Assembly: GCA_947498325.1 (NCBI GenBank)
Contig: CANMKE010000012.1
Coordinates: forward strand, 59,165 to 123,164
Length of the DNA: 64,000 nucleotides
Direction of reading: 5' to 3'
DNA from: an uncultured Persicobacter sp.
GTDB taxonomy: Bacteria > Bacteroidota > Bacteroidia > Cytophagales > Cyclobacteriaceae
The notes below the pieces were generated by a model that did no database searches, was not told where the DNA came from, and saw nothing but the letters and a program-made list of their open reading frames with translations. Positions 7,936-16,593 of this stretch are shown one piece after another. The first letter of the stretch is position 1; each line of letters begins with the position of its first letter. A program made the position numbers and the translations under genes.

Positions 7936-10368
7936 TCAATCCTTGCCAAACAGCTTCCTGAAGAAACCTTTGCGCTTTTTCTTCTTGCGCGTTTTGGCTT
8001 TTTCCTCCCGACGTTCTTTGCGTTCCTGCTGCTTGATCGGGTCAATTTTAAAGAGGTCTTTGATGGTGTCGACCACATTATCATTCGGCAGCTCTTCCAC
8101 CCAGTCGGCACAATTCATGGCCTTCACCTCATAGCTGGTCAGGGCAGGAAACTGCGCTTTGGTGATCAGGCCAAATTCAGGTGTACGGTTCATCTTTTGC
8201 ATAAACTTACCGAAAATTGGCAGCGCTGTATTGGCTCCCTGTCCCAGTCGGGTGCTTCTCCACCGAATTGCAGGCTCATCATTTCCTACCCAGGTCCCTA
8301 CCACCAGTCGAGGGCTCACCCCCATAAACCAGCCGTCCGTATTGGACTGCGTCGTTCCTGTTTTTCCTGCAAGCTCATTGTTCAGCCCGTAAACTCTTCT
8401 TAACCTGCTTCCTGTTCCTTGATTGACTACCGATTTCATCATGGCTAAAATCTGATGATCCGTAGCCGATTTAATGATTCTATCGCCTCTGCCTGCGCCT
8501 TCATTTTCATAAAGAACATTGCCTTGCCCATCCACAATTTTAGTCAGAAAACGAGGGCTTACCTTATAGCCGCCATTGGCCAGCGCACTGTAAGCTGAAA
8601 CCATCTCCTGAATAGAAACCTGTGGTGTACCTAAAACCGTGGAAGGGGGAATCTGCCCCTCATCATTTTCCATTTTTTCAATCCCCGAAATACCAAAACG
8701 CTTCAGGTAGGTCGCCACATTGTCCAGGCCTGCCTCCAGTTCCACCTGCACCGACACCGTATTGACCGAGTTGGTCAGGGCGCCTTTCATTGAATAATAA
8801 CCATCGTATTTGCCATCAGCATTCCCTGGCGCCCAGGTATCTTCAGGGTATGCGCCATTTTCATCAGGCTTTACCGCATGCCAGCCATTTTCGGCATCGT
8901 TGAGGTAATGTTGCTTAGCCACTGGATAGTAATCACAGGCTTTTGCCCCCTGCTCCAGGGCAGTAGCATAAACCAGCGGCTTGAGGGTAGAACCTACCTG
9001 TCTTTTATAATATTTACTTGCATGGTCAATTTTGAGGTGTTCATGATCTACCCCACCGATATAAACTTTAATATCGCCCGTCTGGGGTTCCATGGCCACC
9101 ATTCCCATATTCAGAAAATGCAAGTAATGCTTAATCGAGTCATTCGGGCTCATTTTCACCAGCTTCTTCTCATAGTCATCGGTCAGGATTTCCATGTTTA
9201 CTGGCGTCGCAAAAGACTGCTCAATTTGTTCAGGGCTTGCCTTGGCTGCCAACAGGCTTTTATAGCGCTGGCTGTTTCTTTTTGCACGTTCAAATACGGC
9301 AGGGTGCCCTTTCCATGGAGTACGCCCCTTCCAGTGCTGATTGAACGATTTTTGTAAATTCACCATATGCTCCTTCATGGCTTCTTCTGCCAGTGTTTGC
9401 ATGCGGGAATCAATGGTCGTGTAAATTTTCAGCCCGTCACGGTAGAGGTCATATTGCTGCTCTTTGGGAAATCCCTCATTAATACTGTCGAGTTTGGCCA
9501 GTACCACCCTTCTGAGTTGTTCCCTAAAATAAGTGGCAATACCCGTATTTTGACCAAAAGAACGGTACTTGGTTTTCAGGGGAAGGCGTTGCAAAGAATC
9601 CTCCTGCGCCAATGTAAGGTAATTGTACTTCTGCATTTGCGAGAGCACAATATTTCGTCGTTTGAAGGCGTGGTCAGGGAATACCCTCGGGTTATAATAA
9701 TAATTGGCCTTGAGCATGCCGATCAACACTGCGGCATCCTGCGTGCTGAGGTCTTTGGGCTCACAACTGAAGAATTTACGGCTCGCCGTCTGAATTCCAT
9801 AGCTATTATCGCCAAAGGGCACCGTGTTCAGGTAAAGATTAATGATTTCCTCTTTGGTGTAAAGATCTTCGATCGTGCGGGCAATAATGACTTCCTTGAT
9901 TTTTGAAGCCACCAAATCCAGCTTGCTGCCTCCCGCTCTTGGAAAGAGGTTTTTGGCCAGTTGCTGCGTCAGGGTAGAGCCTCCACCCGAGGAGCGATTA
10001 CCTAAAAGCAATGTTTTAACAAAAACCCGCGCCCAGGCACGGTAATCCACACCATCATGCTCGAAAAAGCGGGCATCTTCCGTGGCCACCAAAGCATGTA
10101 CCAGATCAGGGGAAAGATCTTTATATTTGATATTGGTACGCTCTTGAACGAAGTATTTCCCCAATATTTTTCCGTCGGCACTGTACACCAATGCCGCCTG
10201 ATTATTCTCAATTTTTTTGAGGTCTGCTGCTGTGGGCAAATCCCCAAAGGCGCCCATTTTTATGGACAATACAAAACCTACAATAAAAATGACACCAGCC
10301 AAGGCTGCTGCCAGCCCGACAATCACTACTTTCCCAAAGTGGGACTTATTCCAAAATTTCTTTAACAC
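7936..10368 (-). CDS. Class A penicillin-binding protein 1A
   Basis: Bifunctional peptidoglycan synthase of 810 residues, anchored by one N-terminal membrane segment (about residues 13-35) with the enzymatic domains in the periplasm. The glycosyltransferase (GT51) domain shows TEDARFFEHDGVD, with the catalytic Glu near residue 97, and GGGSTLTQQLAKN. The transpeptidase domain shows the acylation motif STLKP, the SVN triad element and KTGTT. The C-terminus ends in a very basic Lys/Arg-rich tail containing ARTKKKK-like runs, which is probably disordered. It polymerises lipid II and cross-links the stem peptides. It has its own terminator and is separated by 80 bases from the peroxidase gene upstream. 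The symbol could be mrcA or ponA by convention. Confidence 0.95.
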   Translation of the reverse strand: MLKKFWNKSHFGKVVIVGLAAALAGVIFIVGFVLSIKMGAFGDLPTAADLKKIENNQAALVYSADGKILGKYFVQERTNIKYKDLSPDLVHALVATEDARFFEHDGVDYRAWARVFVKTLLLGNRSSGGGSTLTQQLAKNLFPRAGGSKLDLVASKIKEVIIARTIEDLYTKEEIINLYLNTVPFGDNSYGIQTASRKFFSCEPKDLSTQDAAVLIGMLKANYYYNPRVFPDHAFKRRNIVLSQMQKYNYLTLAQEDSLQRLPLKTKYRSFGQNTGIATYFREQLRRVVLAKLDSINEGFPKEQQYDLYRDGLKIYTTIDSRMQTLAEEAMKEHMVNLQKSFNQHWKGRTPWKGHPAVFERAKRNSQRYKSLLAAKASPEQIEQSFATPVNMEILTDDYEKKLVKMSPNDSIKHYLHFLNMGMVAMEPQTGDIKVYIGGVDHEHLKIDHASKYYKRQVGSTLKPLVYATALEQGAKACDYYPVAKQHYLNDAENGWHAVKPDENGAYPEDTWAPGNADGKYDGYYSMKGALTNSVNTVSVQVELEAGLDNVATYLKRFGISGIEKMENDEGQIPPSTVLGTPQVSIQEMVSAYSALANGGYKVSPRFLTKIVDGQGNVLYENEGAGRGDRIIKSATDHQILAMMKSVVNQGTGSRLRRVYGLNNELAGKTGTTQSNTDGWFMGVSPRLVVGTWVGNDEPAIRWRSTRLGQGANTALPIFGKFMQKMNRTPEFGLITKAQFPALTSYEVKAMNCADWVEELPNDNVVDTIKDLFKIDPIKQQERKERREEKAKTRKKKKRKGFFRKLFGKD

Positions 10369-10448
10369 CTTAACGAACGCTTTCTTTCTAAAAATGCCTC
10401 AAATGGCTGAATTTAAGGGCAAAGATAAGGATAGCGTTGAGAAAATTG

Positions 10449-11474
10449 TTAATTTTTTTCATTCGTATTGAAGGGGTTCGAAAGTTCCTCATTCGAAAGA
10501 TAACTTTCGTCGGTCAGTGTGTTCAGGAAAGCGATCAAATCCACCCTTTGTTGTTGGTTGAGATTAATCCCTCCCTCATGCTTCATTAAAGGGTCGGTGT
10601 ACTTGGTAAAATGAACACCTTCGGCATAAAAATCGACCACCTGCTCCAGGGTTTCAAAGCGGTTATCGTGCATATAAGGAGCAGAAACGGCAATATTACG
10701 CAAGCTTGGGGTTTTGAATTTACCGATATCAACGGAGTCCTGAGAAATAACATACCGCCCAGCATTCCCTAAATTGAAAGTGCTGTCCAAGCCAATATTA
10801 TGAAAATCACTATCAGAAAACAGCACCGTGCTATGGCAGTGAAAACAGTCACCATCTTCACTGAAGAAAAGCTCAAGCCCCCGTTTTTCCTGTTCAGAAA
10901 GCTGAATTTCGCCCCGATTGTACTGATCGAATTTTGAGTTACCGCTCAGCTGTGTTCTTGAAAATTGCGCCAGAGCATAAGCCATCGTCTGATAATCAAT
11001 ATCATCTTTCCCAAAGGCAACTTTGGCCAATCGCTTATATTCCGCATCGGCATTGACATAGCTCAGGTCTGCGGCAAAAAAATCTTTAATCTCGAAGAGC
11101 ATCACATCCTCGAGAATCCCCTGTTCTGCGCCATTCCATAAAAAGGAGGTCTCATAAGCCAAGTTTACATGAGGCATAATTGCCAACTGCCCTTTTTCAC
11201 CAGGACTGCTAAATCCTGCTTTTTGCTGATGGCAATCGCTACAGGCCACCCCCACCTTTTGGGTATTCAATGACCTGTCGTAGTAAATTCTTCGCCCCAT
11301 TGCCACGCCTTCCACCGTCATCGGATTATCTTCAGGGAGACTGATTTTGGGAAATTTTGCAGGCGCTTCCAATGCGTAGGGTGTCGCTACGTTTTCCTGT
11401 GCAGGCTCTTTTTGCCACACACACGAAAATGCCATGGCGGTCAGTGCAATCAACAAAAATGTATATTTTCTCAT
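10449..11474 (-). CDS. Di-heme cytochrome c peroxidase family lipoprotein (MbnH/MauG-like)
   Basis: Exported di-heme protein of 341 residues. The signal sequence ends in the lipobox AFSC (Cys 18), predicting a lipoprotein. Two covalent heme sites are visible: CSDCH (Cys78, Cys81, His82) and CFHCH (Cys210, Cys213, His214). Bacterial cytochrome c peroxidases reduce H2O2; MauG and MbnH instead use the hemes to oxidise protein side chains. The gene lies 7 bases behind an MbnP-like gene, the same pairing as mbnP-mbnH, so modification of that partner is the favoured inference. A plain peroxidase cannot be excluded. The ATG at 11472-11474 is chosen because it begins the signal peptide; a frame extension upstream would overlap the neighbouring gene. 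Confidence 0.88.
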   Translation of the reverse strand: MRKYTFLLIALTAMAFSCVWQKEPAQENVATPYALEAPAKFPKISLPEDNPMTVEGVAMGRRIYYDRSLNTQKVGVACSDCHQQKAGFSSPGEKGQLAIMPHVNLAYETSFLWNGAEQGILEDVMLFEIKDFFAADLSYVNADAEYKRLAKVAFGKDDIDYQTMAYALAQFSRTQLSGNSKFDQYNRGEIQLSEQEKRGLELFFSEDGDCFHCHSTVLFSDSDFHNIGLDSTFNLGNAGRYVISQDSVDIGKFKTPSLRNIAVSAPYMHDNRFETLEQVVDFYAEGVHFTKYTDPLMKHEGGINLNQQQRVDLIAFLNTLTDESYLSNEELSNPFNTNEKN

Positions 11475-11481
11475 CTGCTTA

Positions 11482-12219
11482 CTATTTTTCACGCCATGCG
11501 GTCGGACCATGCTTCACCAATATGGCTTGCTTTTCTACGCTCCCCATAATGCCTGACAATTCCGCAAATGGGTAAGCTTGTGCTGGCTGATCTACCCATT
11601 TCGACACATCGAATACTAAATTCACCTCCCTGGTTGCCTCTGTTGAGGAAGCAATCGGCACATGAACGGTAAAAAAATGATCGTGAACAACGCCATCCTT
11701 CAATAAATTACCACTGTGAATGGCAAAACCATTGGCCTCTTCCTCTCCCTGTGGTGCCTTGAAATAATTCCCTTCAAATTTCATAAAATGAAGTCCACCA
11801 CCCATATGGGCAGGCCACACCATCGCCCTGAACTGATCCAAAGGAACCTTATCCTCCGCATTCCACTGGTCAGGTAATCCGAAAGTAAACTGCACCGCAT
11901 CGAAGCCTCCCACGGGTGCTTCTGGCAGACGAATCTGCTGGTCGGTCTGCGCACCCGAAAGAGAGGTGTACCACAGGCTGTCTTTCACAAAAATGACCTT
12001 TTCATCTTTTAACAGCTGTATTTCACTGATATAATAGTTGAGCTTGGTTACCTCAAATTTTTCTCCACTACGGTTGGTGTACAGGTACTGATTCAGCTTT
12101 AGTGGCTCATCGCCCACCTGGTGTTGAATGTTCAGCTTCAACGACTGCATGTCCAGACTTTCTTTCTTGCAGGAAACAAAAAATGTCAGGACGATAAGCG
12201 AAAAAATTAGCTTTTTCAT
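11482..12219 (-). CDS. MbnP-like lipoprotein
   Basis: Exported lipoprotein of 245 residues (lipobox FVSC, Cys 17). After the anchor it shows the pattern I associate with the MbnP family: L-N-I-x-H near residue 30, a YTNRSGEKFEVTKLNYYIS segment with YYIS-type strand, and MVWPAHMGGGLHF around Trp 135. Characterised MbnP binds copper after its partner di-heme enzyme MbnH converts a tryptophan to kynurenine. Here the di-heme gene follows at 7 bases, consistent with a functional pair. Whether Trp 135 is the modified residue is not something I can tell. The ATG at 12217-12219 starts the signal peptide. Its promoter is not evident, and it may be co-transcribed with the small secreted protein upstream. 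Confidence 0.8.
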   Translation of the reverse strand: MKKLIFSLIVLTFFVSCKKESLDMQSLKLNIQHQVGDEPLKLNQYLYTNRSGEKFEVTKLNYYISEIQLLKDEKVIFVKDSLWYTSLSGAQTDQQIRLPEAPVGGFDAVQFTFGLPDQWNAEDKVPLDQFRAMVWPAHMGGGLHFMKFEGNYFKAPQGEEEANGFAIHSGNLLKDGVVHDHFFTVHVPIASSTEATREVNLVFDVSKWVDQPAQAYPFAELSGIMGSVEKQAILVKHGPTAWREK

Positions 12220-12243
12220 ATCGAGATGGTAAAATATCAAAAA

Positions 12244-12654
12244 TTATATTCCTGGGTTGTAGTCCCCTGTTTGTATCTGGCACTCCTTAAACTGCTTATT
12301 CAGCTTGAGTTTCCACCATGGGCCACGGGTAAAAAACAGCTTGGTTTTCACGCCAAAGTTCTGCCAGAACCGCTGCCATTCGTTTTTATAAGGCTTTCTA
12401 CCTTTGGGCATAATCAAATATTCAAAGCCCATATTGTGAGTAGCCTGCGTAAAACAAGGGTTTCCATAGAGTGTTTTCTTGCTGTTCTTCTTGATGATAT
12501 ACGAGTATTGATTTTGCTTTGATCGATGTTTTTTCGCTAAATATTTACTCGACTGTGCCTCGGTAGCACTGGTTCTTGAGGCCTTCGTCTGCGCCCATGC
12601 CTGCGCAGGGGCGAAAAGGAAAATGATCAGTAGAAAAAATAAAAGATACCGCAT
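12244..12654 (-). CDS. Small secreted protein of unknown function
   Basis: 136 residues with a clear signal peptide (about residues 1-21, ending AWA-QT). The mature part is basic and aromatic-rich (for example WQRFWQNFG and RGPWWKLK), with two cysteines. I do not recognise the family. Its stop is 24 bases before the MbnP-like start, so it is probably the first gene of a three-gene unit with the MbnP-like protein and the di-heme peroxidase. Position suggests a role alongside them, but nothing in the protein itself shows it. Confidence 0.7.
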   Translation of the reverse strand: MRYLLFFLLIIFLFAPAQAWAQTKASRTSATEAQSSKYLAKKHRSKQNQYSYIIKKNSKKTLYGNPCFTQATHNMGFEYLIMPKGRKPYKNEWQRFWQNFGVKTKLFFTRGPWWKLKLNKQFKECQIQTGDYNPGI

Positions 12655-12760
12655 ATTTAGATTAGGAGAGGAATTGATGCCACTAAAGCTAAAACTCTTA
12701 AAATTTGGGCAAAAATTAAAGTTTAACAGACTTTATCTCAGGGCGAGGCCCAAATGTAAA

Positions 12761-12790
12761 TTGAGGAAATGAAAATCTTGGCTATATTTG
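12761..12790 (+). promoter_or_regulatory. Promoter of the methyltransferase gene
   Basis: TTG at 12761-12763, a 19-base spacer, then a perfect -7 element TATATTTG at 12783-12790. The predicted transcript starts near 12797, giving a leader of about 70 bases. Confidence 0.7.
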
Positions 12791-12864
12791 CCTTTCGTGC
12801 TCACTGATTGATCAGTTTTGGCACCGTAAACAATTTTTCAAGCGCCAACAATTTCGCTCAGACA

Positions 12865-13632
12865 ATGAAGAAACTCATCAGTTTTGTCATCAAACATATT
12901 CCAAGAAAATACCTCCAACACTTTGCCCATTTTGGTGCAAAATTTCTGGGTTTATTCTACCGTGGACATGGCGTTCACTGTAATGTGTGCGATCATGAAT
13001 ATCGGGAATTTTTACCTTACGGCCGAACCCCTCCGAGGGCCAATGCCCTATGCCCCAACTGCCTGACCCTTGAGCGTCACCGCCTGATGTGGCGATACCT
13101 TGAAGACAAAACAGATTTCTTTACTGCCCCAAAAAAGGTATTGCATATTGCGCCTGAGCTCTGCTTCATCAAGCGATTTGAAAAAATGCGCAATTTGGAA
13201 TACATCACGGGAGACCTCGAGTCGCCTTTGGCAAAAGTGAAGATGGATGTTCATCAGATCCCTTTTGAGGACCATCACTTTGATGCCGTATTCTGCAATC
13301 ATGTTATGGAACATGTGGAAGATGACCACCAGGCGATGTCGGAAATTTTCCGTGTCCTGAAAAAAGGAGGCTTTGCCATTTTGCAGTCGCCACAGGACAT
13401 GAGCCTCGAACATACTTTTGAGGACCCAAGCATTACGAGCCCACAGGCAAGAGAGGATGCCTACGGACAAACGGACCACGTACGCCTGTTTGGCAGGGAT
13501 TATGGCCAGCGTTTGAAAAAGGCTGGTTTCGATGTTCTCGAAGACACGTTCGTTCAGCGTTTGCCTGAAGAGGAAGTCCGAAAATACGGCTTTCCTGCTG
13601 AAGAAATTGTTTATTTCTGCCGAAAGAATTAA
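12865..13632 (+). CDS. Zinc-ribbon SAM-dependent methyltransferase
   Basis: 255-residue class I methyltransferase. An N-terminal ribbon has two Cys pairs (CNVC and CPNC, about residues 33-36 and 58-61) likely to hold Zn. The Rossmann core follows with VLHIAPE (in the SAM motif I position), DMHQIPFEDHHFDAV-type motif II/III and CNHVMEHVEDD, then LKKGGFAIL. The substrate is unknown. Similar proteins occur in polysaccharide or glycan clusters, which fits the two glycosyltransferases next door. The ATG at 12865 is preferred over an upstream in-frame TTG because it follows the promoter sensibly and gives a compact N-terminus. Its stop overlaps the convergent glycosyltransferase stop by 3 bases. 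Confidence 0.85.
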   Translation: MKKLISFVIKHIPRKYLQHFAHFGAKFLGLFYRGHGVHCNVCDHEYREFLPYGRTPPRANALCPNCLTLERHRLMWRYLEDKTDFFTAPKKVLHIAPELCFIKRFEKMRNLEYITGDLESPLAKVKMDVHQIPFEDHHFDAVFCNHVMEHVEDDHQAMSEIFRVLKKGGFAILQSPQDMSLEHTFEDPSITSPQAREDAYGQTDHVRLFGRDYGQRLKKAGFDVLEDTFVQRLPEEEVRKYGFPAEEIVYFCRKN

Positions 13633-14606
13633 TAGATTTTCATGCCCAGGAGCTTTCGGAAGCCACCGCGAAGGAAGCCCAAGCCATAGCCTGAAAGTTG
13701 GATTGTTGAAGTAACCATACTGAGCAAGCCGACCGTCAGGCTATTGTTTTTTTGGGAAGCATCCAGCAAAATCGCAAAATACCACAGCAACAATACCGAC
13801 AGGCAGAAGCTCCCCAACGGAATGCTCCACAGAAATGAGGTGAAGGTAAAAATCAGCCCAAGCACAAAAACAGAAGGAAAGCAATGAATGGCCTTTAATT
13901 GCCCATGGTGAATACCGCTGAGTATCCATCGGCCATGCCCAAAAGAAAACACCTGTTTGAAAAACTGCCGAAGGGAAGTGCGGCGTTTGTGGTACACCCA
14001 TGCTTCGGGAATTAAGCCGACTTTAAAACCCAGATTACGCATACGAATCGAAAGTTCAATATCTTCACTCAAACGATCCAGATGAAAACCGTGGGTCGCT
14101 TCATACACCTTTCTGCTCATCCCCATATTGAAACTGCGCGGCTGAAATTTCTCATCGGCCTTACTTCCGCCACGTATGCCACCAGTGGTAAAAAATGAGG
14201 TCATGGCGTAAGTCGTTGCTTTTTGCAGGCTGTTAAATCCTGGGTGTGCGGCATCGGGTCCACCGAAAGCATCAAGTTTACGGATTTTCAGCTCGGCATC
14301 TACCGTACTGAGATAAGTTTTGGGCAGAATAACATCACTATCAAAGACCAGAAAGAAATCGCCCTTTGCTTTGGAGAAACCCAAGTTACGACTCGGCCCC
14401 TGCCCTGTATTTTCTTTGTAAAAATACTGAAGTTGCAGGCGGTCGGCAAATTGCTCCGCAATCGCTTTACAATCCTCCGTAGAACCATCCTCCACAATAA
14501 TGACCTCAAAATCGTGGTAAGTCTGCGTGAGCAAACTATTCAGAAATTCTGTAATCTCCTCCGGACGATTATACACGGGAACGATAATCGAAAAAAACGT
14601 GTTCAT
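13629..14606 (-). CDS. Family 2 glycosyltransferase, membrane-anchored
   Basis: 325 residues. The GT-A fold is shown by SIIVPVYNRPEEI, the nucleotide-binding VEDGS, the metal-binding DSD (LVFDSDV) and the acceptor-side SEDIELSIRMRNLG. The FSFGHGRW stretch is in the position of the family's QxxRW-type loop. The C-terminus has two or three hydrophobic segments (about residues 245-310), placing it at the inner membrane with the active site in the cytoplasm. Donor and acceptor are unknown; envelope glycan synthesis is likely. It lies 26 bases downstream of another glycosyltransferase on the same strand and is probably co-transcribed with it. Confidence 0.9.
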   Translation of the reverse strand: MNTFFSIIVPVYNRPEEITEFLNSLLTQTYHDFEVIIVEDGSTEDCKAIAEQFADRLQLQYFYKENTGQGPSRNLGFSKAKGDFFLVFDSDVILPKTYLSTVDAELKIRKLDAFGGPDAAHPGFNSLQKATTYAMTSFFTTGGIRGGSKADEKFQPRSFNMGMSRKVYEATHGFHLDRLSEDIELSIRMRNLGFKVGLIPEAWVYHKRRTSLRQFFKQVFSFGHGRWILSGIHHGQLKAIHCFPSVFVLGLIFTFTSFLWSIPLGSFCLSVLLLWYFAILLDASQKNNSLTVGLLSMVTSTIQLSGYGLGFLRGGFRKLLGMKIY

Positions 14607-14632
14607 GGTTCTTTAACGACGAAAATATTAAA

Positions 14633-15616
14633 TTAACCTTCAACGGGGCCTTCAGTGGTGACCTCATTTTCAATCACATCAGCAACCAAATAATCGTTGG
14701 AATGATCATTTTTCATCACGAGTAACTCAGAAATAAATCCTGCGAGGAACAACTGCATACCGATCACTACGGCAACCAGTGCAATATAAAACAAAGGCTG
14801 ATCGACGATCTCGCGGACGGGCATATGCTGATACAGGCAATAAATTTTATTGAAGATCAGGTAGAGCGTGGTGAAAAAACCCATCATAAAGCTGAGCGTA
14901 CCAAAGACCCCAAAAAAGTGCATTGGCTTTTTCTTGAAGCGCGACACAAAAGTTACTGAGAGCAAATCCAGGAAGCCATGAACAAACCGCTCAAGGCCAA
15001 ACTTGGTTTCTCCGTACTTCCGTGCACGGTGCTGTACAACCTGCTCGCCAATATTGGAAAAGCCCGCCCATTTGGCCAGCACAGGAATGTAACGGTGCAT
15101 CTCGCCATATACCTGCACACTCTTGACCACCTCGAGGCGGTAGGCTTTCAGTCCACAATTAAAATCATTCAGCTGAATGCCCGAAAGTTTTCGGGTAACA
15201 TAATTAAAGAATTTTGACGGAATGGTTTTGGAGATCGGGTCATAGCGCTTTTCCTTCCAGCCAGACACCAAATCGAAGCCTTCTTCGACGATTTTACGGT
15301 ACAGGCCAGGGATTTCATCGGGGCTATCCTGAAGATCGGCATCCATGGTAATGACCACCTCGCCACGCGCAGCTGCAAAGCCACGGTTAAGGGCCGCAGA
15401 TTTCCCATAGTTTCGGTTGAATTTAATTCCCTGAATAGCGGGATATTGCCCACGCAAAGACTTAACGATCTCCCAAGATCGGTCTTTACTTCCATCATCT
15501 ACCATTATCAGTTCGTAGATAAAGTTGTTGGCTTTCATCACACGGTCAATCCATGCGGTCAACTCTGGCAGCGATTCCTCTTCGTTGAAAAGCGGTACAA
15601 TGACTGATATATCCAA
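14633..15616 (-). CDS. Family 2 glycosyltransferase, polyprenyl-phosphate type (DPM1/GtrB-like)
   Basis: 327 residues. The N-terminal GT-A domain resembles dolichol/undecaprenyl-phosphate sugar transferases: ISVIVPLFNEEESLPEL, VDDGSKDRS, NYGKSAALNRGF, MDADLQDSPDEI and SGWKEKRYDP. After it come two transmembrane segments (about residues 232-255 and 270-295), as in GtrB. Such enzymes load a sugar onto undecaprenyl phosphate for later use outside the membrane. The donor sugar cannot be read from the sequence. It is first in a two-gene unit with the glycosyltransferase at 13629, with a perfect -7 element 33 bases upstream of the start. Confidence 0.92.
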   Translation of the reverse strand: MDISVIVPLFNEEESLPELTAWIDRVMKANNFIYELIMVDDGSKDRSWEIVKSLRGQYPAIQGIKFNRNYGKSAALNRGFAAARGEVVITMDADLQDSPDEIPGLYRKIVEEGFDLVSGWKEKRYDPISKTIPSKFFNYVTRKLSGIQLNDFNCGLKAYRLEVVKSVQVYGEMHRYIPVLAKWAGFSNIGEQVVQHRARKYGETKFGLERFVHGFLDLLSVTFVSRFKKKPMHFFGVFGTLSFMMGFFTTLYLIFNKIYCLYQHMPVREIVDQPLFYIALVAVVIGMQLFLAGFISELLVMKNDHSNDYLVADVIENEVTTEGPVEG

Positions 15617-15648
15617 ATTCCTAAATTCCTTAATGATTCAAAAGTTCT

Positions 15649-15656
15649 CAAACTTA
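15649..15656 (-). promoter_or_regulatory. -7 element for the two-glycosyltransferase unit
   Basis: Minus-strand TAAGTTTG is a perfect match to TAnnTTTG. No clear -33 partner is visible at the usual spacing. The predicted leader is about 26 bases. Confidence 0.45.
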
Positions 15657-15868
15657 CGGAAATTTTCCCAAATTGACACTTAAAGACTTACCGATTCCTC
15701 CCTGTACCCACTCTGCCGTTCATTTTACGCCACAGCTGCCAGCACCGCAGGGAATTAATACCTAAACCCTCAAAAGTTACCTTATATTTTAATCCACAGA
15801 TTTACCGATTGTAGCATTAGGCTGTATCTTTATACTGACAAACAATTTGTTCACCAAAAAATGACCCC

Positions 15869-16534
15869 ATGATCTCTCGCTCAACTTTTGACTTCCTGAG
15901 CCAGCTTCAGGACAATAACAACCGCGAATGGTTTCAGGAGCATAAAGCATTATACATTAGTGCCAAGGACGAACTGGCCGCACTTATGGCACAACTGATT
16001 CCCATTGCCGCCAAATACGACCCCTTGCTTGCCCTGGAAGACCCCAAAAAAAGCGTTTTCAGAATTTACAGGGATGTTCGTTTTTCTAAAGACAAACGCC
16101 CCTACAAAACACATTTAGGCGCATGGATCAGCGGTAACCGAAAATCTGACCGTGCGGGAATTTATGTCCACCTCGAACCTGAAAAATGTATGATTGCCGG
16201 AGGCGTTTGGCAGCCGCAGGGTGAACGACTGAAAAGCATTCGGGAGGAAATCTACTATAATGGTGATGCCTTTCGGCAAATTGTTGAAGCCCCCGATTTT
16301 GTGGCACAATTTGGCGGATTGCAAGGCGACACCCTTAAAACTGCCCCACGTGGTTATGACAAAAATGACCCACTGATTGCATTTCTTCGCCATAAAGATT
16401 TCCTGGCGATGAAGCCCATGCCCATGCAGGATTTCATGCAAGAGCGCATCCTGACGCAATGTGATGAGATTTTCCGAGCCATGGCACCGCTCAATCAATT
16501 TCTGAATATCCCTTTTGATCACGATGGGGAATGA
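15869..16534 (+). CDS. DUF2461 / TIGR02453 family protein
   Basis: 221-residue cytoplasmic protein. It has the family's recognisable features: a start with TFDFLSQLQDNNNREWF, the basic RIYRDVRFSKDKRPYKTH block, the GIYVHLEP strand and AGGVWQPQ. Members of this family are widespread and their biochemical role is unknown to me. It stands alone between the divergent glycosyltransferase unit and a convergent gene, and is ended by a shared hairpin. The ATG at 15869 places the conserved NREWF motif at the usual distance; a nearby ATG at 15861 is out of frame. Confidence 0.88.
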   Translation: MISRSTFDFLSQLQDNNNREWFQEHKALYISAKDELAALMAQLIPIAAKYDPLLALEDPKKSVFRIYRDVRFSKDKRPYKTHLGAWISGNRKSDRAGIYVHLEPEKCMIAGGVWQPQGERLKSIREEIYYNGDAFRQIVEAPDFVAQFGGLQGDTLKTAPRGYDKNDPLIAFLRHKDFLAMKPMPMQDFMQERILTQCDEIFRAMAPLNQFLNIPFDHDGE

Positions 16535-16541
16535 TATAAAA

Positions 16542-16572
16542 AAAGGAGCACACTGCTGAAGTGTGCTCCTTT
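16542..16572 (+). terminator. Bidirectional terminator
   Basis: Stem AAAGGAGCACAC/GTGTGCTCCTTT with a 7-base loop, between the convergent DUF2461 and chalcone-isomerase-like genes. Confidence 0.85.
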
Positions 16573-16593
16573 GTATTTATTTTTCAAGGCTTA

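Noticed and set aside
8878..9906. Two long plus-strand reading frames opposite the PBP1A gene
   Set aside because: They are antisense shadows of a well-supported gene; their products show no domain and have unlikely composition.
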